A DNA stretch of 64,000 nt from Echiichthys vipera (GCA_963691815.1 OY829657.1:30230366-30294365); one strand, 5' to 3'; numbered from the stretch's first letter, positions 21,784-33,790 are shown. Notes: generated from the sequence alone by a model not told the origin. Numbers and translations: made by a program.

Positions 21784-22330
21784 TTTCAAATAATTATAAT
21801 AATAATAATAATAATAATACAATGTATTTATATGGCCCTTTTTTGGAATTCAAAGTGGCTTTAAAAAACATAACAAAGCCAGAACAAAAGCAAAACAAAA
21901 AAAGGGCAACATTCAAGCACAAGTGAAGAGGGAAGGGTTGTGGGGCTGAAGATAGACAGAGGAGAAGAGATGGGTCTTGAGGCAGGACTGAATGATGGTG
22001 AGGGTGTCAAGAATCATGGTGAGGGTGTCAAGAATCATGGATCGGTTAGGGGAGAGAGTTCCAGAGCCTGGGAGTTGCCCTGGAGAAAGCTCTGTCCCGA
22101 AAACTACGGAGTTGCGGATGGAGAGGAGACCGGCTGATGTGGATCTGAGGGGCCGTGATGGTTGGTAGAGGGAGAGTTCAGTGAGATATGGGGGATATAT
22201 GGTGGAGAGCTTTGTGGGTAAGGACCAGGATCCTTGAGCAGCTGGGCAAGGATTGTTGGTGATAGGAGCAGAGGAGAAGGTTAGCAGTGAAGTTGTCAAG
22301 TGATAGTGTAGGTAATAGTTTGCCAATGAA
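21784..22330. repeat. AAT microsatellite and unclassified interspersed repeat
   Basis: An (AAT)n run at about 21796-21820 is followed by TGTATTTATATGGCCC and a G-rich stretch (GAGGGTGTCAAGAATCATGG occurs twice in a row near 22000-22040). The wording is typical of a fish interspersed repeat whose 3' end faces left. The minus frame 22326-21913 shows no known domain. Confidence 0.4.
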
Positions 22331-23487
22331 TGAAAACAGCTTCTTAAGACCCAAGAAGTTCTTGAGTTGATCTTTGGCTCTTTTTAGACAAACCGAACTC
22401 TACTGTGTCCAGGTCGCAAAATGTAGATAAAAAATTTTATTCAGTGTTTTTTTTTTAAATCTGGCATCAACCTTGCACTCACACATGTACAGTCAAAAGA
22501 TAGCAAGAGGTCCTGGCTGCAGACCTCCACTGTAAAGTCACTTCCGCCGCAGGCTCCACTGTCAGAACAACTCTACTGTCAGGTCAAGAAATGCAGAAGA
22601 TACATTTCAAAATAAAATTATGAATGCACTTCCAGTTGAATCGTTTTCCTCACAAATGCATTAATTAGTAAACAATATCATTCCTTGTCTAGAGTATATA
22701 TTATTTTTATTTATATAGTAAACTTTTGTGGGCATTTTGATAAATTATGTCGTAATCTCGGACAAAATGCCATCCGTAAACTGTTTTAATTTTTTTTTTT
22801 AAATCAAGCATTTGATTTGGACAATTGAAGCATTAGCCTGTCTTTTTCAAAACCAATACATAAACTATAAATGACAATATGCTCTTACACTGAGTTGGTG
22901 TAGGAAAAGTTGTGCATTTGGCCCCCTCCTCCTCTCTGATTTCCTCTCTCATGATGAATGTAGAACTGACCCTTCAGTCTTCCATGAATAATCCCTGGAA
23001 ATTATTGTAATGGCCCTTTCTGAACCTTGGAATGCACCTTCTCAACTTCCTAACCCAAACACTCATTTATTCATGGTAAATCAACTAGACCCCCTTTATG
23101 AAGTTCCATTCAGACCAAGTGACCTTTTGATAAGAGCAGGACAGGAGAAAACACCTCAGATTCTTTCCTCTCCCCTCGAGGACTGCCTGAATCTCTGTCT
23201 TCATCCTGTGGGTGTGGGAATTAACAGGACAATACATCTGTAATGTTTCTTTAGTGCAGCCAGAGCGACACCCAGTGGAAGGACCTGGTAAGGCATGGTT
23301 GTCATGGACAAATATTCATGTAGGAATATAAATGTTCTGTAATCATTCAATATTTGTGTGTCTTATGTGTTAAAGTGAACCTTCTTGATGTGTTTGTTTG
23401 AATAGCATAATGTTTAAATTCCCTTATTACTATCCTTCAAGTTAGACTTTTAGTTTGTTGAACTGAGAATGGCAAATTATAAGGCCC
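22331..23487. other. AT-rich intronic DNA
   Basis: No gene or repeat end is recognised. The 77-aa plus frame at 23010-23243 has no recognisable motif and is probably chance. Confidence 0.4.
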
Positions 23488-24660
23488 ATATACAGTGGAG
23501 ATCAAAATTAGAGAACAAAGTATTAAATATTGATTTATTCTGAAATAGCAGAAACAATCAAAAGCAGAGAACAGTAACCACTGTGTCAGAAGAGAAGATT
23601 TCATCAATGTTTTCTTCTCTAGGATTCCAAAATGAACAGGAAGTGTAGAGGCCACAGCTTTGAATGACTTCAGCACATCTGCGCCCACAGGACATCACTA
23701 GTTTCTCACACTGCTCTGGTTTGATCTTGGTCCATTCTTCTTCAGTCTCTTCCACAGTTCACTAACTGGAGTGGTTTTCTTAGCATATTACTTTGCTACC
23801 AAGGATTTTCCAGAGATACTCTATGGCAGGGGTGTCAATCTAATTTTAGTTCGGGGGCCACATACAGCCCAATTTGATCTCAAGTGGGCCGGACCAGTAA
23901 AGCCATAGCATAATGACCACAAATAACGACGGCAACAGATTTTTCTTTTTTGTTTTTTTGCAAAAAAGTACAAGTACATTGTGAAAATTCACATTTAGTT
24001 AACTATTTTAACCTAATCCTAAATATAATAAAATCTCTGTTTTAATATGGCATTTATAGTTGAAATCCAGGTTTCGTAAAGCAAAAGACAGTGACGGACT
24101 GGAAGTCGACCCTTTAAAAGTGAGCAAAAAGGCTACAACGCACCAAAAACACGGTTAGGGTTAGAGATAAAAAACACTTATAAATAAGAGTTTACCTGAA
24201 AGCAAAAGAACACTGGCAGCTCCAGCATAGTTTGCGTGCTTTGAAATAGCAGTCACTGTTGTTGAAAAATTGCAGTTCATGTATTTAATTTTTTGCACTC
24301 ATCCCAAGTCATCCCAAGGGGCCGTATGTTTGACACTCATGCTCTATGGGGTTTAGATCTGGAATCTGGGCTGGCCATTTCATTGTTTCAATTTTCTTAG
24401 CTTCAAGGAACTGCTTTAACCTGTTTTGCGGTGTGACAGGGGGCATTGTCTTGCATGAAAATTGCAGCTGATTGGGAGACAATTGTAGTGAAGGTATTTC
24501 ATGTTGCTGAAGGAGGTTCACATAAACATTTGCATTCACCCTGCCATGTAGCTGTACAAGAGGACCAACTCCTGCAGCAGAAAACATCCCCCACACCATC
24601 ACATGACATTGCTAAAGTTCAATTTGTTTGGGTCAAAGGCTGGACTCGTCTTTGCTGAGG
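23488..24660 (-). mobile_element. Tc1-like transposon, minus-strand half
   Basis: The left end is TATACAGTGGAGATCAAAAT (23488-23507), of the Tc1-like type. Transposase blocks on the minus strand include MMVWGMFSAAGVGPLVQLHG (from 24602), a decayed CKTMPPVTPQNRLKQFLEAK (the second Asp region: DNAPCH has decayed to KTMPPV), MKWPAQIPDLNPIEH (about 24360) and, beyond the nested hAT MITE, EWTKIKPEQCEKLVMSCGRR (about 23740). Stops and frame breaks make it inactive. Its 5' part meets a plus-strand Tc1 half at about 24660. Confidence 0.82.
23827..24341. mobile_element. hAT-type MITE nested in the Tc1 element
   Basis: The ends are CAGGGGTGTCAAT on the left and, as reverse complement, CATGAGTGTCAAAC on the right. 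A perfect 8-bp duplication CTCTATGG flanks it (23819-23826 and 24342-24349). The element is 515 bp and non-coding (AT-rich interior with a short poly-T). The Tc1 transposase reading resumes across the insertion. Confidence 0.9.
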
Positions 24661-25090
24661 AGCATGTTGTGTGGATAGAAGGGAAGTGGTCCAGAGTGAC
24701 AAGTGATGTGAGGACGTGCAATTTATTTGGGTCTGATGGAAACATTATGTTGGGCGTAGGACTGGGGAAAGACTGAACCCAAAGTGTTTAAAGAAGTTAC
24801 ATTTGGAGGAGGAAGTGTCCGAGTCCAGATCTAAACCCCTTAGAGAATCTCTGGAAAATCCTTGGCAGCAAAGTAATGTCTAAGAAACCCACTACAGTTA
24901 CTGAACTGTTGAAGAGACTGAGTCAGAATGGACCAAGATCAAACCAGAGCAGTGTGAGAAACTAGTAATGTCCTGTGGGCGCAGATGTGCTGAAGTCATT
25001 CAAAGCTGTGACCTCTACACTTCCTATTCATTTTTGAATCCTATAGAAGCAAACATTGTTGAAATCTTCCCTTCCTGACACAATGCCCAC
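24661..25090 (+). mobile_element. Tc1-like transposon, plus-strand half
   Basis: On the plus strand, in broken frames, blocks include the CNLFGSDGNI area, TGERLNPKCLKK (about 24765-24800) and FGGGSV (about 24803). An abrupt jump follows to SPDLNPLENLWKILGSKVMS and KKPTTVTELLKRL, and then a terminal block ending ADVLKSFKAV. The middle of the transposase, including the second catalytic Asp, is deleted. It lies head to head with the minus-strand half at 23488-24660. Confidence 0.78.
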
Positions 25091-25229
25091 TGTTTTTTTC
25101 ACAAGATAAAGTGCCTTGGTTATTTAAAAATCATGCTAGTACAGCAGTGGACGCCGCTGATATTCTATCAAACTCTGAACAATATAAAATAACAATATTT
25201 CATAATAAATCAAGTATAATTTGTTGATC

Positions 25230-25396
25230 TCTGGTGTATTGTGTGTCTGCTATGATGTGTATTGTTACCTCTCTTATATCCTTCGTTATTTTATTAATTT
25301 ATTGATTACTATTTTACTGTTTTCTTTTTACTATTATTATTTATATTCATTATGCAGTGGCTGAAGAAGCGCTTCAATTTCATTGTATACCTGATA
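25230..25396 (+). mobile_element. Possible LINE 3' tail
   Basis: The stretch ends GAAGAAGCGCTTCAATTTCA, phrasing typical of CR1/Rex1-type 3' ends in fish, just before the CA array. Upstream is AT-rich without coding content. Confidence 0.35.
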
Positions 25397-25399
25397 TGC

Positions 25400-26449
<1,050 letters not shown>

Positions 26450-27000
26450 CAAAGAATTTCAAGTTTCCCCTTATTTTACAAGTTAATTGCTCCATCTGAT
26501 GTATTTGTTAAACCGTTTCTCTCCATTAAGCTATCAAGGGACATGTTTTTTGAAGCAAATGAAAGTCTGTATTCAAGTGAATAACACCATTATAAAAGGT
26601 ATTCATTTCCTTCCGTATATTGTTTCAAAACAATTGTAATGATCGGCAGAACCAAAAGAGTTGACCAAAATTGGCATAGGATTCACCACATTCCCTCCAG
26701 CAGTTATGTCATATTTTATTATTATATTTAGCATGTTGCACTGATGTTGTATTTTCCATGCGTATTCTCTTCAATAAGGAGATGCTGTAGTTGTGTGTAC
26801 ATTCCTATTCATTTCCCTCCAGGTATCCCAAGATATGTGTATATTAAGTTATTCTTCCCATTGTAACTTTGCCCTTGTATCTTGTTGTTTGTGGCTATTT
26901 TCTAAAATATCATAGATTGCTGAAATTTGATGTGGTACTCTGACATTGTTATAGTTCTTAACCATAAATTGCACTATTGGATGGAGGTCACTGCTGGTCC
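26450..27000 (-). pseudogene. Tx1-type L1 LINE ORF2, C-terminal fragment
   Basis: On the minus strand, in a frame with stops, blocks include AKLQWEE (about 26870), LNIHISWDTWREMNRNVH (about 26840) and SPYWREYAWKIQH (about 26770), followed by ILVNSFGSADHY-type residues (about 26660). These match the post-reverse-transcriptase region of L1/Tx1 ORF2 proteins (WREFAWK and the degenerate knuckle). The metal-binding cysteines are lost. A lone, badly decayed fragment. Confidence 0.6.
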
Positions 27001-27175
27001 TCTAGACTAATGGAAACTAGTAATGCATCATCATGCTAAGCTTTGACTTAAGGTCCATTAAATAAATCAAACAAGAGGGAACTAGGTATGGAAAGCAGCG
27101 AGACATGTAATGACTATGTACACTGCATTGGAGTAACATTGACAACAACAAGTAGGCTCCAACCAGCAAACAGGC

Positions 27176-27385
27176 TTAGTACAGCAGCTCAATGAAGAGA
27201 ACAGTCAACACAGAGTTTATTAAGTCTCCCAAGGTGACGAGAGATGTGTTGGTCCTAACTTGAATCTGATGGCACCCACTTATCACATCGTTTTCCTCTA
27301 GTTTTTCTCTGTTGGCGGCAAAGATGATCCAAAACAGACTAGCTGCTGTCAGCACCGTGAAAGTGAGATGACGTTTCACGGCCAA
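27176..27385 (-). CDS. Unrecognised 69-aa ORF with hydrophobic N-terminus
   Basis: I do not recognise this protein. It starts MAVKRHLTFTVLTAASLFWI, a basic start followed by about 17 hydrophobic residues that could be a signal anchor. A polar middle follows (NREKLEENDVISGCHQIQ) and the C-terminus is hydrophobic (LINSVLTVLFIELLY). Upstream on the same strand, within 200 bp, are ATTGG/CCAAT-like boxes (GCCAATCAC near 27533, GATTGGCTAG near 27420, and others), so it may be the start of a mobile element or a chance ORF in a CCAAT-rich promoter remnant. No splice or poly-A signal was established. Confidence 0.25.
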   Translation of the reverse strand: MAVKRHLTFTVLTAASLFWIIFAANREKLEENDVISGCHQIQVRTNTSLVTLGDLINSVLTVLFIELLY

Positions 27386-27556
27386 ATCAAATAACCTATC
27401 GGAGGAGAGCCCTTCTAGCCAATCAGAGGCAAAAAAGGCAGGATCTTCCCCTACAGTCCTGGGAAAAGAAAATATCGCTGCCCGGCCTCAGTTCACTATT
27501 GTTGTTTTTCCAGTATGATTTTTCCAGCCTTGTGATTGGCTAAAATGGCCTTCCTG

Positions 27557-28795
27557 TGATGGTAAATGGTAAATGGTAATTGGTAAATGGACTTGTACTT
27601 ATATAGCGCCTTTCTAGTCTTCTGACTACTCAAGTCGTTTCACACTACTTGTCACATTCCCCCATTCACCCAGACATTCACACAGATGGCAGTGGACATC
27701 TACATACCATCTAATGTAATCGATCCATGCACACCAGTGACGTGCAGTCAGGGGAGGCAGGGGAGGCACAGCCTCCCCTGTCATCATGAGAGGAAAAAGA
27801 AACGAAATAATAAAATAACACAAGTATTAATATTTGTCCTCTTGACTATGATTTTGTTGTGGTTCTTAATGTATTTTGACAATTTTTATAGTAAAATGGC
27901 AGAAAATTCTGTATTTCCTGCTTAAATAAACGGAGTCTCCTTCGGAGGCGAGAGGTGAGGCATGGACAGCCGAGCCTCCCTCCAGATTGCGTGATCACTC
28001 ACAAACTGGATTGAGCGCGTGCAAATGGCGCATGCTTGTTCCCATTTCTGTGTATGTTTCCAATATGATGGTTGAGGACACTTTTATGTAATAAAAGTAT
28101 ACATCTTCTTTTCCATGGTGTTCAGTAATGTGTTTTACGTATGTGTGTAATATTTACATCTTATTGATATGACATAAATCCACAGGGAAAATGCTTGCCT
28201 TGAGGCAGGCAGTACCTCTGCCTCAAGGAAGGCGGCGATAGTGAGCAGCCTGATAGCCTGCCACCAGCCAGGTCACGGTGAACTCTAACCCGTGTGCAAA
28301 AGTAAACACAAGAAATGTGCTGTGCAACGCTGTATAGCTTAGCGATAAGCTGTCATTTCTCGCCCTGAAAATTGAGGATTTGATTTCTAAAACTAAAAAT
28401 TTTTTCAAAGCTGGACTTTCAGTCAGTAAAGGTAAGATATACTGCAATATACAGCTGCACTGGTGTTTTAAAATGGTTTTCAGCATCCTATTCGCTCCTA
28501 TTCTCTCATCCTATCCTATTGGCATCCTACTGTATGTTTGTAAATCTTACTTGTGAGTCAGTGCCTCCCCAACCCCAACCTTCACTGCACGTCACTGATG
28601 CACACCACATTTATACACCCATGCACAGCACGGGGAGCAATTCTGGGTTCAGTGTCTTGGCCAAGGAAACTTCGACATGTGGAATGGGGAAGCTGGGGAT
28701 CAAACCGCCGATATCTCAATTTGGAAGATCCTACTTTGTTTTGCCCCTTCATAATTCTGAACTCCTACATCCCTACACCACCTCTAGGCCACTCG
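27557..28795 (-). mobile_element. tRNA-derived SINE, copy 1 (split by a hAT element)
   Basis: On the minus strand the SINE has a B box in GTTTGATCCCC form (near 28700). A conserved body follows (CATGTCGAAGTTTCC, CCCCGTGCTGTGCATGGG), then a LINE-like tail CTAGAAAGGCGCTATATAAG (near 27600) and a 3' repeat of CATTTACC-type units (27560-27592). It is interrupted at 27735-28597 by a hAT-type element. Related copies lie at 39591-39700, 44316-44633 and, as head only, 53200-53300. Confidence 0.8.
27735..28597. mobile_element. hAT-type element nested in SINE copy 1
   Basis: Terminal inverted repeats CAGTGACGTGCAGT and ACTGCACGTCACTG are perfect over 14 bp. The 8-bp duplication ATGCACAC is exact on both sides (27727-27734 and 28598-28605). 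The 863-bp interior begins with a palindromic GGGGAGGC / GCCTCCCC stretch and has no convincing transposase frame, so it is probably non-autonomous. Confidence 0.92.
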
Positions 28796-29289
28796 TAGCA
28801 TTTGACCAAGGACTCATATCCCTATCCGCTCTGTCTGTAAATCCAAGGGTGATTGCGCATTTGCTGTGATGTCCCCGTCCCTCTGGAAAATGTAGAGTAG
28901 CGCTTAATTAAATATAGCATACTGTGTCAATGTACGTTGCTAAAGTTGGGGAATTAATCTATGTTTGCGCTGCCAGTTGGATGAACCTAAATTACAGAAG
29001 AAAAGCAAGAAACACAAACAAACTAATGACGCAAACAACATTGCAGAGAAATGTGAGCTTGAAGACTTGTTTGGTGAGTTGAAAGACTCTCTTATAAATT
29101 AACTTCAGGAACTAAAAGAGGTTCACCAAGACAGGGACCGAGACATTAAAACTACAATGGAGATAAAAATAAGAGAATATATAAGTATGAGTAAGAGATG
29201 TATAAATACTTGATTTCTTCTTAAATACTGTTATTTTTTTATTGTTCATCATTTGATAGAATATCCACTGTGATTATACCACTGCTGTA
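28796..29289. other. Intronic DNA, possible coiled-coil remnant
   Basis: Plus-strand codons near 28978-29155 read as charged, coiled-coil-like sequence (LEDLFGELKDSLIN, a stop, then LQELKEVHQDRDRDIKTT). They could derive from a LINE ORF1, but no diagnostic motif is present. Confidence 0.3.
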
Positions 29290-30420
29290 CTAGAATGTAT
29301 AGCAGGGTGGCAAGAAAGAAGCCTCTTCTGAAAAAATTTATATCGTTTAAAGTAAAAGTAGAGCAAAAGGTTATATGGTCAGATGAGACCAAAATAGAAC
29401 TTTTTGGGCTGAACTCCAAGTGCTATGTTTGGGAGAAACCAAACAGAGCACACCACCCAAAACAAACCATGTTTACAGTAAAGCATGGTGGTGGCAGCAT
29501 TATATTGTGGGTAGGGCTGGGACTTTAACACGTTATTTACAATTAATTAATTACAGAAAAAATAACGCAACAAAAACAAAATAACGCAATTAAACGTAAT
29601 TTATTTTTACACTCAGTGCAGAACGTTGCTCATTGCATGAGTTTCTGCCCGGCCCGTAATACTGCCGCACAGGACACAACACGGGAGTAATGAAACCAAT
29701 GGGAAGCAAGATGATGAGTCGTTGCTGGGTTGTGTTTAAGATGTAAAAGTTTACAAAAAGTTAGTGCTCACTGATAAAAATAAACACATTTTCTTGTTAA
29801 AACTCATTGTTGTCTATTCATCAATTAAGTTATATACCAAAATCCATTTAAATTGCAAAATGTTGCTTCTTGTGTCAAATATTGATATGCAATTCATTGT
29901 GATTAAATAATTACAAAGCCTCTAATTTTATTTTGTAATCATATCCCACCACTAGTTGTGGGCTTGTTTCTCTTCAGCGGGGACTGGGCACTTGGTCAGG
30001 ATTGAAGGGAAATGGATGCTGCCAAGTCCACCCAAATTCTTGAGGAATACTGCAGCCCTCTGCTTGACACTTGAAAATGGGCAGGTGGTTCACCTTCCAG
30101 CATGACAACGACCCAAAACAGACCTCCATAAAAACAGTACAGTGTCTAAAGGACAGGAAGGTGAATGTCCTAGAGTGGCCTAGTCAGGGCCCTGACCTGA
30201 ATCCTACAGAACATCTGGGGATGAACTTAAAGAGTGCAGTCCATCACCACTCACCACGGAATTTGACTGAACTCGAACAGTTCTGCAGGAAGAATCGGGA
30301 ATTATTTCCCAATCTAGGTGCACAAAGCTGGTAGAGACAAATCCAAACAGACTGATGACTGTAATTAAAGCAAAAGGTGCCTCTATAAATTATTAAATCC
30401 GAGGACTCATCACTTTTCCA
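29290..30420 (+). mobile_element. Tc1-like transposon remnant, split by a MITE
   Basis: Transposase blocks include EQKVIWSDETKIELFGLNSK (first catalytic Asp in WSDE), CYVWEKPN and TVKHGGGSIILW (29295-29510). After the MITE at 29512-29954 come GRWFTFQHDNDPKQTS (second catalytic Asp in HDND), VLEWPSQGPDLNPTEHLGMN (third acidic position near NPTE) and SPRNLTELEQF (30071-30300). The catalytic residues look kept, but stops and frameshifts break the ORF. No N-terminal HTH domain is seen. Confidence 0.85.
29512..29954. mobile_element. Non-autonomous MITE, likely hAT-type, nested in Tc1
   Basis: Ends TAGGGCTGGGA and, as reverse complement, TAGTGGTGGGA match at 9 of 11 bases. Flanking 8-mers attgtggg (29504-29511) and gttgtggg (29955-29962) match at 7 of 8. 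Removing the insert brings the transposase SIILWG block back into frame with its continuation. The interior is AT-rich and non-coding. Confidence 0.8.
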
Positions 30421-30614
30421 ACCCTGCTATTCTACTTTTTCATTTTTTTTATCAGTTTTCAGAAATTCTGAAAAAAAAAATTTCACTGGAATGTTGTAAG
30501 GCAAAATGTGCAAATCACATGAGTGAGTCTTTTCTCACTCAGATACTTTCAGCCACACTTTCCGTTCGTCTGTCTATGCTACTGTAAAGACATAACCTGA
30601 CAGGGAGGCAATAC

Positions 30615-30731
30615 CTCATTGACATTGATGTTGTGTTTCTTCATGTAGTCCCTGTCATTGACCTGTCCACCCTCAGCAAACTCCATGGTCAGGATCCTCT
30701 TTGTAGACAGATTCCAGTGGATCATGGGAAC
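30615..30731 (-). CDS. adck1: ADCK1, internal exon (VNDRDYM block)
   Basis: This 117-bp, phase-0 exon encodes 39 residues beginning VPMIHWNLST and including LTMEFAEGGQVNDRDYMKKH, ending NVNE. In the ADCK/UbiB fold this covers the hinge-equivalent strand (LLMEF) and the start of the C-lobe. The acceptor is CTACAG and the donor is GAG/GTATTG. The upstream partner exon is at 43843-44001 and the downstream one at 21470-21619; joining them keeps the frame. No damaging change is visible. Confidence 0.94.
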
Positions 30732-31089
30732 CTGTAGAGAGAGAGATAGAAGAGGGGAGGAAGAGACCAAAATGTTGCTATTTTTTCATACATTTTTTGT
30801 TGACAGTGTGTGGTCAACTTCTTTTCACTAGATTTTATTTTGTAGAACTAGATCTGAAATATCTGTGCTCAGATATCATGTTACTTAAAGAAAGTAAAGT
30901 AACTCAAAGCATAACTCCAAAGACAGGCTAAGGAATATATAATAATAATACATTTTATTTGTATTGCACTTAACATTTAACAATCTTAAAGTGCTTCTGC
31001 TCTGTAGCACTTTGAATAGAAACAATATCAAAATAATAGGTAAAATGAAAAACAAGTAATAAGTTAAAAGGAGAACATCTAAAAGAGAG
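30732..31089. other. Intronic DNA
   Basis: Mostly AT-rich. About 30943-31025 (AATAATAATACATTTTATTT) resembles the tail region of a LINE or SINE on the minus strand, but the family is unclear. Confidence 0.3.
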
Positions 31090-31660
31090 GACGTTCTATA
31101 ACCTCAGAGCCGCTCAAGCCCCCAATACAGCGACTTCCTGGTTGATCCAATACGGAAGTGCCAAAAACTGCAGTTCTCCGTCATATCGCCATGATAACAC
31201 TTAGGAGGGTGAATTTTGTAACAGGCTAGTTTGTATTTTATTGGAGGTTAAAGTTTATGAATAATTAGGGGCGCGGCCTTGAGTGACAGCTAGCCTCTGG
31301 CCCTCACTTCATCTCGGAGGCTAGTTGTCAGGATTAGCATGCGAACTGCGTGATCTCAACCTCGACTGTGGTCATTCGTGTGGTGATGTTACTATAAGTG
31401 ACAAGATGGTTTGCTCTTTGATCAACTGTACAAACAGATGGTTTAGGAACACACTATGTCAAAGTTAGCTTTGTTATGCTAATTAAATAGCCGCACTTGC
31501 ACCATGACTTGCATACAGCCTTTATCAATGGCACATACACTAGATGCTAATCTGGAGCACCGAGAGAATTTGAGCCGCGAGGGTCTGTGTTTTACAGTCT
31601 ATGAGCATGGTACTGTGTTGAATATCAGTTTAAATCATAGATAGATCATACACGCTTTAA
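31090..31660 (+). mobile_element. Possible P/THAP-type DNA transposon remnant
   Basis: At 31405 an ATG begins MVCSLINCTNRWFRN, which has the C-x3-C-x-NR spacing that opens THAP zinc fingers of P-like transposases, then stops after about 20 codons. Downstream the phrase ACAGTCTATG occurs twice (about 31600 and 31662), as in short non-autonomous fish elements. No catalytic domain, inverted ends or target duplication were established. Confidence 0.35.
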
Positions 31661-31679
31661 TACAGTCTATGGAGCAGCC

Positions 31680-33790
31680 GTGGAAAGGGCCCGATCACCC
31701 ATGGAGTGGAGCTTGGTTTTAGGGACGGAGGGAGCGAGAGAAGTTCTGGGGGACGAGGAGTTCCTTCAGGTATAGGGGGGCATGTCCGTGAATGCACTGG
31801 TGGGTGAGGAGAGAGACCTTGTACTCGATTCTGAGTGGGACAGGGAGCCAGTGAAGAGATTTCAGGATGGGGGCGATGTGATTGTGTTTGCATAACCACA
31901 TCAGGATCCTGGCAGCACTGTTTTGGATGTATTGCAGCCTTTGGATGCTCTTGCCAAAGAGCCCGATGAGTAGTGCATTACAGTAATCGAGCCTGGAGGA
32001 GACAAAGGCATGGACGAGCTTCTCTGCATCTGCCAGGGTGAGTTTGGAAATGTTCCTGAGTTGGTAGAAGGATGTCTTACAGATGTGTTTGATGGGTGTC
32101 AAAAGAGAGTTGAGGACCCATTTTAACACTGAGGTTAGTGACGGATGTGGAAAGGGGGATGTTTTGGCCGGAGAAGGTGATACTGGTGATGGTGGATGAG
32201 CATAGCTGATGTGGAGTGCAGACTAGGGTGGCTTCTGTTCAGCTGAAGAAAGTTGAACTTCATCCATTCCTCTATCCCCTCCATGCAGATGGTCAATGTG
32301 GGTGTTGGCAGGGAAGCAGAAACAGTGGGGGTTGTCCTTATTCAAAGCGTGTTATCAGCATAACAAAGGATATTCCATGTCTGCGAATGACTTTGCCCAG
32401 TGGGAGCAGATAGAGGACGAAGAGGTTGGGGCCCAGCACCGAGCCCTGAGGGACACCGCACGGGGCAACATGCTCGGTTCTGTTGGTCAGATATGAGGTA
32501 AACCATTTGTGTGCGTTTTCTGAGAGTCCAAGGGTGTACTGCAGGTGGAGGAGGATTTGTGTTCAACTGTATCAAAGGCAGCTGCTAGGTCCAGTAAGGG
32601 TTAATAGAGATGGGGAACCAGTATCAGCTTCCATCAGAAGGTCATTGGTCACTCGGACCAAGGCTGTTTCTGTGCTATGGTCACAGCGGAAACCAGACTG
32701 AAACTTCTCAAAAAGGTTATTAACTTTGAGATGATCTTGAAGTTGTGAGGCAACTGTTTTTTCTAGAACCTTTGAAAGAAATGGAAGATTGGAATTAGAC
32801 CTGTAATGGGAAAGGACTTTTGGATCCAGGGTGGGTTTTTTCAGTAGTGGTCTGATAACATTCAGGAGTGAGTGGTTGATGATCTTGGTGATGAATGGAG
32901 AGATGGCAGAGGTTGGCCTTTTGCAGGGCTGAAGGGAAGGGGTCCAGGGCGTATGCCTTCTTCTGGTCCCTGTATGTCTGTTTGTGAACATTCAGTCCAG
33001 AGGCCTTAAGTCGGCGCTCAAGGACACGTCTGGCCGCCTTTAACTTTCGCTGCTCACAGGTGTACCAGGATGCTGAGCATGAGCAGGAGACTGATCTGGT
33101 CTTTAAGGGAGCGGGGAGGTACATACAACTGCGGGGAATCCACTGAGTCAGCAACAGAGAGGAAGTCAGTAGGTAGTCAGAACGGTCATCGAAAAGGGGG
33201 GCTAACATTTAAATTTAAGACACTCACAGGGCAATGTTGTAGTCAGCAGGATTGGGGACAACTCCAGGTCCAGTCGGTGGATGACAGCTAAGCCACCACC
33301 GCGGCCAGTGCTGCGGTGGTGCCTCCAAGTACGTGTAACTGGGGGGACAGGCTTCATTGAAGGCGGAGTAAACCCCTTGCTGGTGCTAGGTTTTTGCCAG
33401 ACACATGAAGTTAACTCCTTTTCAACGTATGTGTTCTTCAATAAGGGTAGATTTATTGTTGATGGATTAAGTATCAAAAAGTTCAAATTCGACCAATGAC
33501 TGTGGGGTGAATCTCGGTATAGGTCGCAAAACATTAAAATCCACACCAGGAAATCCATCCAGCTGAGAATTGCGGGGATCTCACGGTGTTTCCCATGTTG
33601 ATCACAGTAGGATTGACCATTCTCTGATGACGCGTCAAACGTGAGGCCTCTGTCCATAGAAATCCCCTGATGTCTCTCAGCTCGGAGGTAGCAAGGGAAG
33701 GGACTGTGACAGCAGGCTGGGTTACAGCTGCAGCATAGCTCTAGTACTGTGGGTGGGTGGGTGGTTGGAGGGGGGTATGTCAAGCTCCAT
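31680..33790 (-). mobile_element. L2-clade LINE remnant, endonuclease to C-terminus
   Basis: Reading on the minus strand: an endonuclease piece near 33300-33230 (GRGGGLAVIHRLDLELSPIL), then SHYRSNSNLPFLSKVLEKTV and EKFQSGFRCDHSTETALVRV (32850-32650) of the reverse transcriptase. A GVPQGSVLGPNLFVLY stretch sits in shifted frames (about 32460-32410). The C-terminal frame 32129-31719 carries RLDYCNALLIGL, IQNSAARIL and LHWLPVPLRIEYK. The catalytic palm between TETALV and PQGS is decayed. It runs parallel to ADCK1 within the 13-kb intron. Confidence 0.82.

Noticed and set aside
23010..23243. 77-aa plus-strand ORF
   Set aside because: No similarity to a known domain, no splice context, and flanked by AT-rich intronic DNA.
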